From Orlajensenia flava (GTDB taxonomy: Bacteria; Actinomycetota; Actinomycetes; Actinomycetales; Microbacteriaceae), in assembly GCF_004801905.1 (NCBI RefSeq), contig NZ_SSSN01000005.1, positions 124,001 to 188,000 of the forward strand: a stretch of 64,000 bases of DNA, read 5' to 3'. Below the pieces are notes generated by a model. The model was not told the origin of the DNA. It worked only from the letters and a program-made list of their open reading frames with translations, and did no database searches. Each line of letters starts with the position of its first letter. Position 1 is the stretch's first letter. Shown piece by piece: positions 42,191 through 50,977 of the stretch. The position numbers and the translations under genes were made by a program.

Positions 42191-43475
42191 GGGGGCTCCG
42201 CGTCGTGGACCGCGAATCAGGGCCGAGCGGGAAGCGAACGCACGTGGTCCACCCGGCTGACCCGTCTTCGCGGGGTCCGCTCCGAAACCCGTCGCCGGCC
42301 TGTTCTGCGCGCTCCCGCATGCCGCGGATGCCCCGACCGGCGACTCCCGGTTCCGCGACGTGTCCCCGACCATCATCGCTGACCTCGATGACGAGCAGAT
42401 CAGGCCCCCACTCCACCCGGACCTCGGTGCGGGTCGGTGGATGCGTGTGTTTCAGGGTGTTGGTGAGCGACTCCTGCACGATGCGCACCGCTGCGGCGTG
42501 CACGGCCGCGCTGCACTCGCGCTCCTCGCCGACCTCGACGAGCGAGGCTGTCCGGCCGGGAGACGACGAATTCTCCACGAGTCGCGCCACGTCGGCGAGC
42601 CGGGGCCCGGGCTTCAGCGGCGCGGGCTCGCCAGCGTCATCGAAGACCCCCAGCATCCCTCGCATGTCGACCATCGCGCTCCGCCCGACCGCGAGCGCGC
42701 TGTCCAGCGACTCGCGGGCCCGGTCGTCATCCCGGCCCAGCAGCACCCGTGTCGCCTCGGCTTGCGCGAGCATCACGGCCAGCGAATGCGCAACGACGTC
42801 GTGCACGTCGCGTCCGATCCGCCGTCTCTCCTGCGCGATCCGCTCGCGTTCGCGCTGCATCTCGAGTTCGAGAGCCTGCGCCTGCGCCAGTCGACGTGCG
42901 GCGGCGGTGCGCCGGGACTCCCGCTGGTAACGGCCGAGTACCCACGCTGCGCCCACCGAGGCGAGCACGAATCCCGTGAGCACGACGAGCGGCTGCGGGT
43001 CTGCGACGCCGCGCAGCAGACCGATGACGGCGATCAGGCAGGCACCGACAAGTCCCACGACGACCGCTGCGAGATCGAGCACGCGGTCACCGCCGGCGGA
43101 CGCCGTGTAGAGGATCACCAGGTACACCGCACTGCTCGGCAGCAGCACCGCGAAGCTCGGCAACCCCGGCAGGCTAGCGGTCGCCAGAGCCAGCATCACG
43201 ACGGATGCCACCACGAACGCCGTGCGGGCATACGTCCGCCGCGCCGCGACGCTGCCATGCAGCACAAGGAACGCGACAACGACGACCGCAGACCACCACG
43301 GCCACCGGGCGGCGGACCCGAACACCTCGAAGAACGTGAGCGGAGCAAGCGCGACGGCGTAGACGAGTGCGAGTGCGGCATCCGCCGTCGACGGTCGCCA
43401 CCGGCGGGTGCGGCGCCATCCGCTCCTCGCCGCTTCCGGCTGCTCCACGCCCCAGTCGACCATGTCGTCGTCCAC
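42177..43475 (-). CDS. NarL-type sensor histidine kinase (HisKA_3)
   Basis: A 432-residue membrane kinase with several hydrophobic helices in residues 30-180, a coiled RRTAAARRLAQAQALELEMQ linker, the phosphorylation site RDVHDVVAHSLAVMLAQAEA and the ATPase VQESLTNTLKHTHPPTRTEV, EVSDDGRGH and GRGIRGMRERAEQAGDGF. Length and order are standard. GTG 43475 lies close to a -10-like CAGTAG. Signal unknown. Confidence 0.9.
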   Translation of the reverse strand: MDDDMVDWGVEQPEAARSGWRRTRRWRPSTADAALALVYAVALAPLTFFEVFGSAARWPWWSAVVVVAFLVLHGSVAARRTYARTAFVVASVVMLALATASLPGLPSFAVLLPSSAVYLVILYTASAGGDRVLDLAAVVVGLVGACLIAVIGLLRGVADPQPLVVLTGFVLASVGAAWVLGRYQRESRRTAAARRLAQAQALELEMQRERERIAQERRRIGRDVHDVVAHSLAVMLAQAEATRVLLGRDDDRARESLDSALAVGRSAMVDMRGMLGVFDDAGEPAPLKPGPRLADVARLVENSSSPGRTASLVEVGEERECSAAVHAAAVRIVQESLTNTLKHTHPPTRTEVRVEWGPDLLVIEVSDDGRGHVAEPGVAGRGIRGMRERAEQAGDGFRSGPREDGSAGWTTCVRFPLGPDSRSTTRSPRVYG

Positions 43476-43508
43476 GCTACTGAAGCCGGCGGTGCCCCGA
43501 AAGCTCTC

Positions 43509-43526
43509 TCACCCGCACGGGTGAGG
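43509..43526. promoter_or_regulatory. inverted repeat in kinase/membrane-protein divergent promoter
   Basis: CTCACCCG-CA-CGGGTGAG has perfect 8-bp arms. It lies about 22 nt upstream of a -10-like TACAGT (43548-43553), itself 7 nt before the membrane-protein ATG (a leaderless layout). Probable binding site of the neighbouring NarL-type regulator. Confidence 0.6.
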
Positions 43527-43560
43527 CGGGCCGGCGGATGCGCTCCTACAGTCGGCGCCA

Positions 43561-44882
43561 TGAGTACTCCAGCGCAGGCATCCGTCCCCTCCTCCGTCCA
43601 CGAGGACGCGCCCCGAGCGTCGGCCGTTGTGACGGGCATCGCTGCGGCGGCATCCGTTCTGCTCGTCGTGATCGGCGTGATCTGGCTGGTGGTTCCGCGC
43701 CTCAACGCCTTCAGCCCGGAGTTCGCCACGTCGAACACGTCCTTGATCAGCGGACTGATCGGACCGTACGCGACAGCGATTCTGGCGACCATGCTCGGCG
43801 TGTGCGGCCTGGGGCTGGTCGTCGCGCTGCGGCTCGCGCCGTCCCGACCGCCGGGCTGGCTGGTGAGCGGATGGGCGGCCCTCGTCGCCTGTGGAACCGC
43901 CCTCGCGTTCGGATCGCTGGGGCTGATCGCGATCACGGGATACCTCTTCGGCATGGCGATGGTGGTGGCCGCGGTCTTCGTCGCTGCGCTCATGGTGCGC
44001 CGGTCCTCGCGCGCCGGGCTGGTGCTGATCGCGGTCATCGTGGTCGTGGTGGGAGCCTGCGTGCTTTTCGGCGTGCAGTGGACGGATGTCGCGACGCTCC
44101 TGTGGGGCATCGGCTCGGCGCTGTGGGCGCGCATCGGTGAGATCGGCGCCGATGTCGTCGCGGTCGCGGCGATCGCTGGATTCGCCGCGATCGCGATGGG
44201 CGCGTTCCGTTCGGGCGCGACGGGTCGCCGCTTCGAAGCCTGGTTGGTGCGGCATCGTCGGCTGCTCACGATCCTCGCCGCGGCCGGGCCGCTGCCCTAC
44301 GCGATCGTGCGGGCGACCTGGCTGACGCCGTGGCCGCTGTTCGGACCTTCCGGCGCAGAGATGGCCGAGTTGCCCGAGATCCGGGTGACCGGCCTCATGC
44401 TCGGTTCGGGTGCGGTGGCGGCGAGCATCCTGACTCTCGGGCTGATCCTGCCGTGGGGCACTGTCTTCCCGAAATGGATGCCGGGCGTCGGCGGCCGGCG
44501 CGTGCCCCCGGCGGTTGCGATCGCGCCGGGGCTGGTCGCCGCTCTCATCCTCTGCGTGTCCGCCGTTCCGATGCTGCTCACCGGCGCCCCCGCTGAGGGG
44601 CACGATCTCGCGACGACGCTTCTCGTCGCGTTGGTGCTCCCGTTGTGGTTCTGGGGTCCGGCGCTCGCGCTCGCCGTCTGGGCGTACGCGGCCTGGCGGC
44701 GCGCAGAGCCCGGGTACGGCGAGGGGCCGGGTGACTTCAGCCGAGGAACGCCGTCATACGGATCGACACGAGTACTCCTGGAATCACCGCTCCCAGCTTC
44801 GCGGCGTACCGGGTCGGCGGATCCTGGGGAAACCAGCGGCCGTACTCCTCGTTCATCCCGGCGAAATCTTCGGGATCGCTGA
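43561..44882 (+). CDS. polytopic membrane protein, unknown function
   Basis: A 440-residue protein with about ten hydrophobic helices (for example VVTGIAAAASVLLVVIGVIW and VTGLMLGSGAVAASILTLGL) and a polar C-terminal tail. The last 50 codons overlap the convergent RidA gene by 146 bp; the Arg/Ser-rich tail there looks non-native, so the original stop may have been lost. I do not recognise the family. Its promoter is shared with the divergent two-component genes, suggesting a response to cell-envelope or antibiotic stress under their control; this is inference. Confidence 0.7.
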
Positions 44883-45114
44883 GCAGCACGCCGACCTCCA
44901 CCACGTCGTCGAGGGTCGCGCCTGCTGCGTGCAACACCGCTTCGCAATTGGTCAGCGATTGTCTGACCTGGTCGCCGATGGTCGGGCCCGCCAGCTGCCC
45001 CGTTGCAACGTCGATTCCGGTTGTGCCCGAGACGTAGACGAACGGACCGGCCTTGACGCCTTGGCTGTACATCGGCGACGTCGGAGCTTGGCTGGTGACT
45101 ATGACCTCACGCAT
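44737..45114 (-). CDS. RidA (YjgF/UK114) family protein
   Basis: A 125-residue enamine/imine deaminase-like protein. It begins EVIVTSQAPTSPMYSQGVKA, then FVYVSGTTGIDVATGQLAGP, CEAVLHAAGATLDDVVEVGV and ends PTRYAAKLGAVIPGVLVSIR, including the conserved Arg near the end. RidA removes reactive imines formed by PLP enzymes. Convergent overlap with the membrane-protein gene. Confidence 0.92.
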   Translation of the reverse strand: MREVIVTSQAPTSPMYSQGVKAGPFVYVSGTTGIDVATGQLAGPTIGDQVRQSLTNCEAVLHAAGATLDDVVEVGVLLSDPEDFAGMNEEYGRWFPQDPPTRYAAKLGAVIPGVLVSIRMTAFLG

Positions 45115-45124
45115 ATTGCAGAGG

Positions 45125-45862
45125 ATGGCCTCGTCGGAGCGGCGTGTCTATAGAGGGCCCTACATCCGGCGCGACGAGGGTCGCCACTGCGCCACCGGCA
45201 CGACGACCCTGGCCACCGCTCTCGTCGACCACTACCGCCGCGCTGCCGGGTTCGAATCGATCGTGTTCGTGCCCGAGTACGGCCGCCAGTTCATCTACGA
45301 GCTGCACGCCGAGACCGAGGCCGCTCTCGGCCGGCCCGTCGGGCCGGCCGACCTGGTCTGGCTGCCCGAGCACTTCGCCCGCATCGCCCGGCAGCAGAAC
45401 GCCCTCGAGAACGCGGCGGCCCTGGCCTGCCCGCTCGTCATCGCCGACACGGATGCGCTCGCGACCGAGCTATGGGAGCGCCGCTACCTCGGCAGCACGT
45501 CGCCCGAGACGGCCCTCTTCGGAACGACCGAGCTGCCGCGCCGAGACGTCTACCTCGTCACCGACCACGCCGGCGTCGCCTTCGAGAAAGACGGCTGGCG
45601 CGACGGCGATCACATCCGTGCCCAGATGACCGGGTGGTTCATCGAAGAGCTGACGCGCCGCGGCCACTCCTGGGTGCTTCTGAGCGGCTCCCACGACGAA
45701 CGGATGCGCTACGCGGTGCGCCTCATCGACGCGCTGTGGGCGCGAGGCTCGACGTTCGCCTCGCCCGACTGGGCCGACCGCACGCGCCTGCCCGAGAACA
45801 CGGAGGTTTCCCGGAGCACGAGGCGAGCGGTCGTTCCGCCGGCGACGGATCTGCTCAGCTGA
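45125..45862 (+). CDS. NadR-like AAA ATPase/kinase, N-terminus probably damaged
   Basis: A 245-residue protein resembling the nicotinamide-riboside-kinase part of NadR: TTTLATALVDHYRRAAGF, FVPEYGRQFIYELHAETEAA, FARIARQQNALENAAALACP and LVIADTDALATELWERRYLG. The P-loop reads HCATGTTTLA where GAESTG(K/T)TT is expected, so the first Gly and the preceding strand are missing, and no adenylyltransferase domain precedes it. It is probably a 5'-truncated gene; the start shown is only the first plausible ATG. Confidence 0.65.
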   Translation: MASSERRVYRGPYIRRDEGRHCATGTTTLATALVDHYRRAAGFESIVFVPEYGRQFIYELHAETEAALGRPVGPADLVWLPEHFARIARQQNALENAAALACPLVIADTDALATELWERRYLGSTSPETALFGTTELPRRDVYLVTDHAGVAFEKDGWRDGDHIRAQMTGWFIEELTRRGHSWVLLSGSHDERMRYAVRLIDALWARGSTFASPDWADRTRLPENTEVSRSTRRAVVPPATDLLS

Positions 45863-46397
45863 AGAAGCGCTGCAGCCAGCCGGCGACCGGGCGCTGCTGC
45901 TCGCCCTGCTGTGCGGCAAGAACGATGAGCACGACCGTGACCGCGGGCGTTACCCACTGCGCCACCCGCTGTTTCGTCTGAGCGGATGCCAGTTCTTTCG
46001 AGGTTCCGCTGCCGGGTTCGGTAGCCCCTTCAGCGTCTTCGTCGGCGTGCTCGGCGATCGTTCGGCCCAGGATGGCGGAGTAGAGCGTTGCGCCGCCGGC
46101 TACTCCCGTGAGGATCAGCTTGACCACCGTGTTCGTGCGCGTGCCGGTGTCGGCGGCGATCCTGGCCTTGTTGCCCACGATCAGGCCCACGCCTCCGACG
46201 CCGTGCGCTGCGAGTGCGGCGAGTTGCACGGGAGCCCATCTGGCCCACCCGGTGGAAGAGATCTTGAGCTTCTGGCTGGCCGGCTCGGCCTTTGCGGCGG
46301 CGCCGTTGAGGCCGACCGCGCCCATGAGCGAGCCGCCGAACCACGCCGCGAGGCCGATGTCATGGAGGGAACGGATGAGGGTGTTGCGTTGCGACAT
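45855..46397 (-). CDS. small membrane protein, unknown function
   Basis: A 180-residue protein with four hydrophobic segments (for example IRSLHDIGLAAWFGGSLMGA, LAALAAHGVGGVGLIVGNKA and WVTPAVTVVLIVLAAQQGEQ) and a polar acidic loop (HADEDAEGATEPGSGTSKEL). Proteins of this look occur beside stress genes in Microbacteriaceae; function unknown. ATG 46397 begins MSQRNTLIR. The end overlaps the NadR-like gene by 8 bp. Confidence 0.7.
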   Translation of the reverse strand: MSQRNTLIRSLHDIGLAAWFGGSLMGAVGLNGAAAKAEPASQKLKISSTGWARWAPVQLAALAAHGVGGVGLIVGNKARIAADTGTRTNTVVKLILTGVAGGATLYSAILGRTIAEHADEDAEGATEPGSGTSKELASAQTKQRVAQWVTPAVTVVLIVLAAQQGEQQRPVAGWLQRFFS

Positions 46398-46440
46398 GGT
46401 GTCTCCGATCAGGGGTTGGTCAGGTGAAGCTCGGTCGGTG

Positions 46441-46596
46441 TCATCCGCCGGACGGGTTGTCGACGGGAGCGTCGTTCGCGTCGGTGGTGTCGGGGTTGCC
46501 CCCCGAAGCGGTGTCCGCTGACTCGTCGTCGCCGGGAGTGCCGTGCGTGTTCTTCGCGTCTGCGTCGGAGTCGTTGAGTGCACCGTCGTTGCTCAT
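46441..46596 (-). CDS. 51-residue acidic disordered protein
   Basis: SNDGALNDSDADAKNTHGTP and following residues are almost entirely Asp/Asn/Gly/Ser/Ala/Thr and predicted disordered. ATG 46596 has GGAG 7 nt upstream, which supports it as real. It lies 43 bp upstream of the small membrane protein in the same direction. Function unknown. Confidence 0.55.
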   Translation of the reverse strand: MSNDGALNDSDADAKNTHGTPGDDESADTASGGNPDTTDANDAPVDNPSGG

Positions 46597-46728
46597 GGCC
46601 GAACTCCCTTCGTCGTGCGCGCGTCTCGCGTCTGCTCTGCTCAGGCTACGTTCGGCCCGTTGCGGCATCCACCGGGCTTGACAGACCCGTCGTCGCCTGT
46701 TCGCGCGTGGCGTCTACGGACGACCCGG

Positions 46729-47100
46729 CTACCTCGCGGCGATGTCGTAGGCAGCCAACTGACTGTCAGACGAGAGCAAGGGAATGCCCTCGACGGATGC
46801 CTGCGCGATGAGCATCCGGTCGAAGGGATCCCGGTGATGCCAGGGGAGATCGCGCAGCAACTCGGCATGCGTGCCCGTGAACGCGAGCGATAAGAACCCA
46901 CAGGCGTCGAGGGTGTCAAGCAGATCACCCGGGGCGTCGAGCTTGCCGAGCGATGCCTTGATGGAGATCTCGGCGATCGTCACGGCCGAGATGAGCACCT
47001 CATTGTCGGGATTCCTGATGATCTGCCGATGCGCGTCCGCCAGACTCGGGTGGTCGGCAAGCCACCACAGCAGTACATGGGTGTCGAGCAGGACCCTCAC
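46729..47100 (-). CDS. PIN-domain toxin (VapC-like)
   Basis: A 123-residue RNase toxin. RVLLDTHVLLWWLADHPSL gives the first catalytic Asp; ISAVTIAEISIKASLGKL the Glu; RDPFDRMLIAQASVEGIPLL the third acidic residue, and SSDSQLAAYDI the last. This is the VapC group usually paired with Phd/YefM antitoxins. GTG 47100 overlaps the antitoxin stop by 4 bp (GTGA). Both genes appear intact. Confidence 0.92.
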   Translation of the reverse strand: MRVLLDTHVLLWWLADHPSLADAHRQIIRNPDNEVLISAVTIAEISIKASLGKLDAPGDLLDTLDACGFLSLAFTGTHAELLRDLPWHHRDPFDRMLIAQASVEGIPLLSSDSQLAAYDIAAR

Positions 47101-47333
47101 GCGCCATACCAGTCGTGCTCGTCGTCTGCGGTGAAGCTGTCGAAGTCGTCGGCGATGACGACGCGGTCGCGCCAAGCGCCTGGCATCCGCTCTCTGCGAT
47201 CGGGGACAGCCGGAATCAGCCGCGCGACCGCTCGTCCGTTGCGGCTGATGGTTATCGTCTCGCCGGCCTCGGCGCGCGCCACGAGGCGGGAGAAACCTGT
47301 TTTCGCGTCGTAAATGTTCACGGATTCCGCCAT
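47097..47333 (-). CDS. Phd/YefM-type antitoxin
   Basis: A 78-residue antitoxin: SVNIYDAKTGFSRLVARAEA, then GETITISRNGRAVARLIPAV, the classical Phd DNA-binding fold, followed by an acidic toxin-binding tail (DDFDSFTADDEHDWYGA). It neutralises the adjoining PIN toxin and should repress the operon. Upstream lies TTTAGTCTGGTCAGGCCTGA, with an imperfect TCAGGCCTGA palindrome as possible operator. Confidence 0.93.
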   Translation of the reverse strand: MAESVNIYDAKTGFSRLVARAEAGETITISRNGRAVARLIPAVPDRRERMPGAWRDRVVIADDFDSFTADDEHDWYGA

Positions 47334-47351
47334 ACGCCTACTTTAGTCTGG

Positions 47352-47963
47352 TCAGGCCTGATCAGAGAGCTCTTCCAGAAGGCCCTGCTCCCGATCTCGA
47401 CTCGCTCGGCGGGAAGTGCCCCAACCGCCGCTCGCGCTGCGCCAATCAGAGAAGCGTTCAGGACGCGTGATGGTGATCGCGGGGAGGTCTGCGGACATCC
47501 CATAGTCCTTGAACGAATGCATCGGGCCGGTGCTGTTCCAATGGACAGGGTCGATGAAGACATGGCCGATCATGAACAGTCCACGATCGAGGGCTCGCTC
47601 CTTAAGATTCTCCGACGGCGGGCGCCACTCGCCCGCGCTATTGATGAACGAATTGTGCTCGGGGATCACGGCGCACTGCTCCACCACAGCGAAATAGCGG
47701 ATGAAGTCGTCGTCGATGACGTGGAGGATCTCATCGGCGATCGCATCCATGTCGCCGTCGTATCGGGCGGTGATCTCAAGCGTGCCGTAGTAGCCGAGGT
47801 CGTCGCTCATGAGTATGGCGAGGAGCCGGCGTGAACCGTCGCCCCAATGCAACTGGTCCTGGGCGAGCAGCACGAAGTCCCAGCCGGAGTCGATGATCAT
47901 GTCGTCCAGTGAATCGGAGTAGGCCGACTGCCGACGGCTGATCCCGGGATCTGTGGAGAGCAT
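47352..47963 (-). CDS. hypothetical protein
   Basis: About 203 residues, soluble, acidic, with LLAQDQLHWGDGSRRLLAIL, IADEILHVIDDDFIRYFAVV and SENLKERALDRGLFMIGHVF. The regular composition and good codon pattern suggest a real gene; I do not recognise a family. ATG 47963 chosen; GTG 47996 would add 11 residues. Lies between the Phd/PIN module and a broken lipoprotein gene. Confidence 0.6.
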   Translation of the reverse strand: MLSTDPGISRRQSAYSDSLDDMIIDSGWDFVLLAQDQLHWGDGSRRLLAILMSDDLGYYGTLEITARYDGDMDAIADEILHVIDDDFIRYFAVVEQCAVIPEHNSFINSAGEWRPPSENLKERALDRGLFMIGHVFIDPVHWNSTGPMHSFKDYGMSADLPAITITRPERFSDWRSASGGWGTSRRASRDREQGLLEELSDQA

Positions 47964-48054
47964 GCCCGCGGCGGGTCTGGTCAGGCGACACAGCACGCCT
48001 TCACGTGCGACTGAAGGTACGACGACGAAGGGAGAAGGCTCGGGCTCGAGCGGC

Positions 48055-48412
48055 TCAGCCCCGAGCGTTGAGCTGCGCCTCGAAGTCCGCCGCCGACTCC
48101 ATGATCTCGTCCTGGGTGATCATCCCCCTCGCGGAGGTAGGGTCGGTTCGTTTCGACGCCGTTGCTGCAGAGAATGTCATCGTGCCAGTCGTCGTTGATC
48201 GTCGGGTCGTAGGAGCAGGTCCAGTGGAGCGGGGCGTCCGGCTGGGGGATTGCGACATCCGATGGTTCGTCGTCGACGACCGCATCTTGGACTGTCTGCT
48301 CGTCATCGCTCCCGCCCGATGACAAGGACGAGCATCCTGTCAATCCGAGGCTCAGACCGACCGCGACCACGGATGCCACGATCATGAGCCGGGACCTGAT
48401 GCGGGAGGACAC
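48055..48412 (-). pseudogene. small lipoprotein gene with homopolymer frameshift
   Basis: The signal peptide MSSRIRSRLMIVASVVAVGL ends in a lipobox LTGC, followed by an acidic linker and LHWTCSYDPTINDDWHDDIL with CSNGVETNRP. At a run of five G (minus strand, about 48125) the frame changes: with four G it continues REGMITQDEIMESAADFEAQ, LNARG and stops at 48055, a coherent protein of about 118 residues. With five G it runs into low-quality sequence to 47981. Confidence 0.7.
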
Positions 48413-48675
48413 CAGGTCAGGCTAGCCAGAGGATCGGCCGTCGATCACTCCCACTTCGGGGCGATCACGGCGGGTCGGAGACGGCGTAGCCCGCGATCGA
48501 CGGATGCTGAAGCGCATTAACACGGTGATCGTGGACGTCCTCCGAGAGCCCGGTGAGGGAATAGGCAAGCCCGAGCCCTGTGAGCGGCTTGGAAGGGACG
48601 TGGTCGAGTCGAATCTGGCAAGAGCACCGCCTCGTCTGCCCCGCCACCGACGTGCACATCACGATCGTCAAGGCA

Positions 48676-49194
48676 TCACTGCTGAGTTGCGCCGTCCGCC
48701 GGTTCGAGTAGACCACTATTGACCCGCCGCCACTTCGACCCAGCGGCGTCTCGGAACTCGAGGTTCAGGATGCCGATCTTCGCCGACTTCGTGACGGGCC
48801 GGATCTCCTCACTGAACGACTGCACTTCCGCAGCGAACGCCCAGTCCTTGCCGGCTTGGGCGACGTAGAAGGACCCAGGGGGCAGGATCTGCAGGTGCAG
48901 GTTGCTCACATCCCGATCGAACTTGTCGCTGACCTTCACGTCGATGTCGTAGACGACGTCCTCAGATGCGTTGCGAACGACGACGCCATAACTGATCGGT
49001 TTCGGATCCGTGATCTGCGCGGCAACCCAAGCCGCGACGGATTCCGCCTGCGACCGCGATCGACGCTCCTCTACCGCGTGATCTCGTCCCCGCTCGATGT
49101 CGAACAGGCGCTTGGCTTGCCGTCCGGCGCCGATGGCTGCGAAGAGCGCGCCGAGCGCGGCAGCAGCCGCTATCCAATCGGGAAGAGTCCCCAT
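48676..49194 (-). CDS. hypothetical membrane-anchored protein
   Basis: 172 residues: one N-terminal hydrophobic helix (LPDWIAAAAALGALFAAIGA), a charged coiled segment (RLFDIERGRDHAVEERRSRS) and a cytoplasmic domain with YGVVVRNASEDVVYDIDVKV resembling an immunoglobulin-like beta domain. ATG 49194 follows GAGGGGGAC. Similar proteins accompany defence or phage islands, but no function is known. Confidence 0.6.
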   Translation of the reverse strand: MGTLPDWIAAAAALGALFAAIGAGRQAKRLFDIERGRDHAVEERRSRSQAESVAAWVAAQITDPKPISYGVVVRNASEDVVYDIDVKVSDKFDRDVSNLHLQILPPGSFYVAQAGKDWAFAAEVQSFSEEIRPVTKSAKIGILNLEFRDAAGSKWRRVNSGLLEPADGATQQ

Positions 49195-49320
49195 AGTCAC
49201 GTCCCCCTCGTGTCGAGCCTCATCGTCTCGTGGAGAGGGAGAGATGACAAGTCTCGATCTCAATGTCTGCGGGCCGGAATAGCCTCGGCGGTTCGAGGCT
49301 CACAATCGAGGGGAACGCCG

Positions 49321-49862
49321 ATGCCTATCACGCTTGACCAGAACGATCTACGCGTCCGGAAGCAGCTCGTGAAGCTGCTTTCTGCGCCGCGCTGGAGTAT
49401 GCGACTTCCCACGCGCGTCAACGCCGACCGCTTCATCTCTGCGACTCGTGAAGACCGCGAGCTGCGTCTCATGGTGCTGAATGATCTCCGCATTCGAAGC
49501 GCGCCACGGGCGCCGATGATGGGTTATGCAGCCATAGCCGTAGCGCTTGTCTCGTCCCCCGTGGCGGCTGCATTTGCATTCTCGCTCAACGCTCGCGTCA
49601 TCGACGCTCTGGGCTTTCGAGTGCTCATCGACCTCTGTCCTATGCTCAGATCGCCGTGGCAGTAATCCTCCTGATCATTGGCGCTTTCACTCTCTGGGTG
49701 TCGGGCTCGGGAAGATACGCAGTCTGGCTCAGTGCCTACGAAGACGCCATCGAGGAGCAGAAAGCAGTCACTGTCTCGCGGGGTGTGGGAACCGCGGCGT
49801 GCAACGTTCCCGCCGACGTGGACTCTCGCAATGAACCCGCCGGCCGTAGAACCGGGGACTGA
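49321..49862 (+). pseudogene. membrane protein with a frameshift
   Basis: ATG 49321 begins PITLDQNDLRVRKQLVKLLS and continues to a hydrophobic helix (MGYAAIAVALVSSPVAAAFA). Near 49638 the coherent sequence moves to another frame: YAQIAVAVILLIIGAFTLWV, SGSGRYAVWLSAYEDAIEEQ, ending at 49862. The two hydrophobic helices together suggest one small membrane protein broken by a single-base change. Family not recognised. Confidence 0.5.
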
Positions 49863-50265
49863 TAATGCAGCTCTACCACCTTTGGGGAGTGACCTCGACC
49901 TGTTCGTCGACTCGCGTATGCGCTCGCACCGCTTCTCGGTCCCTTGGCCGCGCCTGATGCCGTTCGGAACCGGCGCCGTGAATAAGGCGGTCTCGACTTC
50001 TACTACCGCCTCGTCGAGGCTGCGCACGAGGTGCCTCCCGGAGAATGAAGTTCCCGTCTGGCGGTTGGCCGACGAAGCCAGAAGGCTGCTCTTCCAGAAG
50101 GGCACGGTGACGCAGACTGCGTCGACCTCCTCCCACCGCGCCTTCTCGGATCCAGTAGTCACACCCGTCCTTCCACAGCATGGCTCTGCGGCCGCCTAGT
50201 TCAGCGTATGGGGCTGAAGCCTTGCCGGGCAATCTCCAACCCGGGGCAGCGCAGCAGCGTGTGGG
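49863..50265. other. gap without a recognisable gene
   Basis: Open frames exist on both strands (for example leftward 50162-49863) but none has domain-like sequence or a ribosome site. It may contain worn-out gene debris; the segmental duplication begins at its right edge. Confidence 0.4.
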
Positions 50266-50320
50266 ATGTCGGCGGGTCCACCTACCGTCATGCCTTCTCA
50301 CTGACTAGGAGGAAGCCACT

Positions 50321-50560
50321 ATGAACCCCTCGAACGACACCCCCACCTTCCTGCGGAGCGGCCGCTACGGCTTCAACGTCGTCTTCGCCTACCGCCCGGC
50401 GACGGATGCCGACGTGGAGACAACCGATCTGCTCGAGTCAGAGGTCGCCTGTGTCCTCCTCGACGCCGGCGATGGGCTCTACCGCTATGTCTCCGGACTG
50501 ACCGGATGCGCTGAGCCCGCTCAGCACCGATTCTCCACCGCGGAGCGAGCCCCTGCCCAG
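50321..50560 (+). pseudogene. truncated duplicate of the 154-residue hypothetical gene
   Basis: The first 76 codons match the intact gene at 55581 with few substitutions (TFLRSGRYGFNVVFAYRPAT, then DADVETTDLLES and YRYVSGLTGCAEPAQHRF). At 50551 the sequence jumps to what lies far downstream in the intact copy, and the frame then runs antisense through the HEPN and MNT genes. The start and GAGGAAG ribosome site are intact. Confidence 0.85.
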
Positions 50561-50641
50561 CCGTGGGAACATGAAGAAGTTGAGCTCGACCCGGCAGCGG
50601 CCTCAGTGGTACCCGTCTTTTTCGCGCATTCTGGAGGGGTG

Positions 50642-50977
50642 TCACTCCTCGTTGCTGAGCGCTGCCATCAGCCGAGACGCCGCACCGTGCACCAGCGGTA
50701 CATCGCGTCTCGCCGTGATCATCACGATCGAGTGCGAGGAAACGAAGTACCGGTGCGCCAGCAGGTCGCGCATCTGGGCGATGTCAGCCCACGGGATGGT
50801 TGGTTCCTTTGCGAGGGTTTCGGCGTCGAGATCCTTCACGGCCTCGCCGATCTCGACGAGGCGGATGCGAATGGCATCGAACACCAGACCCGCATCCGCT
50901 GCGCTCGCCAGGTGGCTCGCGATTGCATTGCATGCGGCCGCGATGTCGGTCAATCGTTGTTCCGTGGAGCGACTCAC
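50642..50977 (-). CDS. HEPN toxin (HepT-like), copy A
   Basis: A 111-residue HEPN RNase. The motif R-x4-H-x-Y is visible in MRDLLAHRYF (Arg70, His75, Tyr77); VFDAIRIRLVEIGEAVKDL and IPWADIAQMR are typical HepT. In characterised HepT/MntA systems the nucleotidyltransferase AMPylates the Tyr of this motif. GTG 50977 overlaps the MNT stop by 4 bp. It differs from copy B at four positions. Confidence 0.9.
   Translation of the reverse strand: MSRSTEQRLTDIAAACNAIASHLASAADAGLVFDAIRIRLVEIGEAVKDLDAETLAKEPTIPWADIAQMRDLLAHRYFVSSHSIVMITARRDVPLVHGAASRLMAALSNEE

Noticed and set aside
48465-48716. Minus-strand 83-codon frame between the lipoprotein and the membrane-anchored protein
   Set aside because: No domain, no ribosome site, irregular composition; left unannotated.
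49524-50162. Minus-strand 212-codon frame
   Set aside because: Overlaps the antisense of a broken membrane-protein gene; no recognisable domain.
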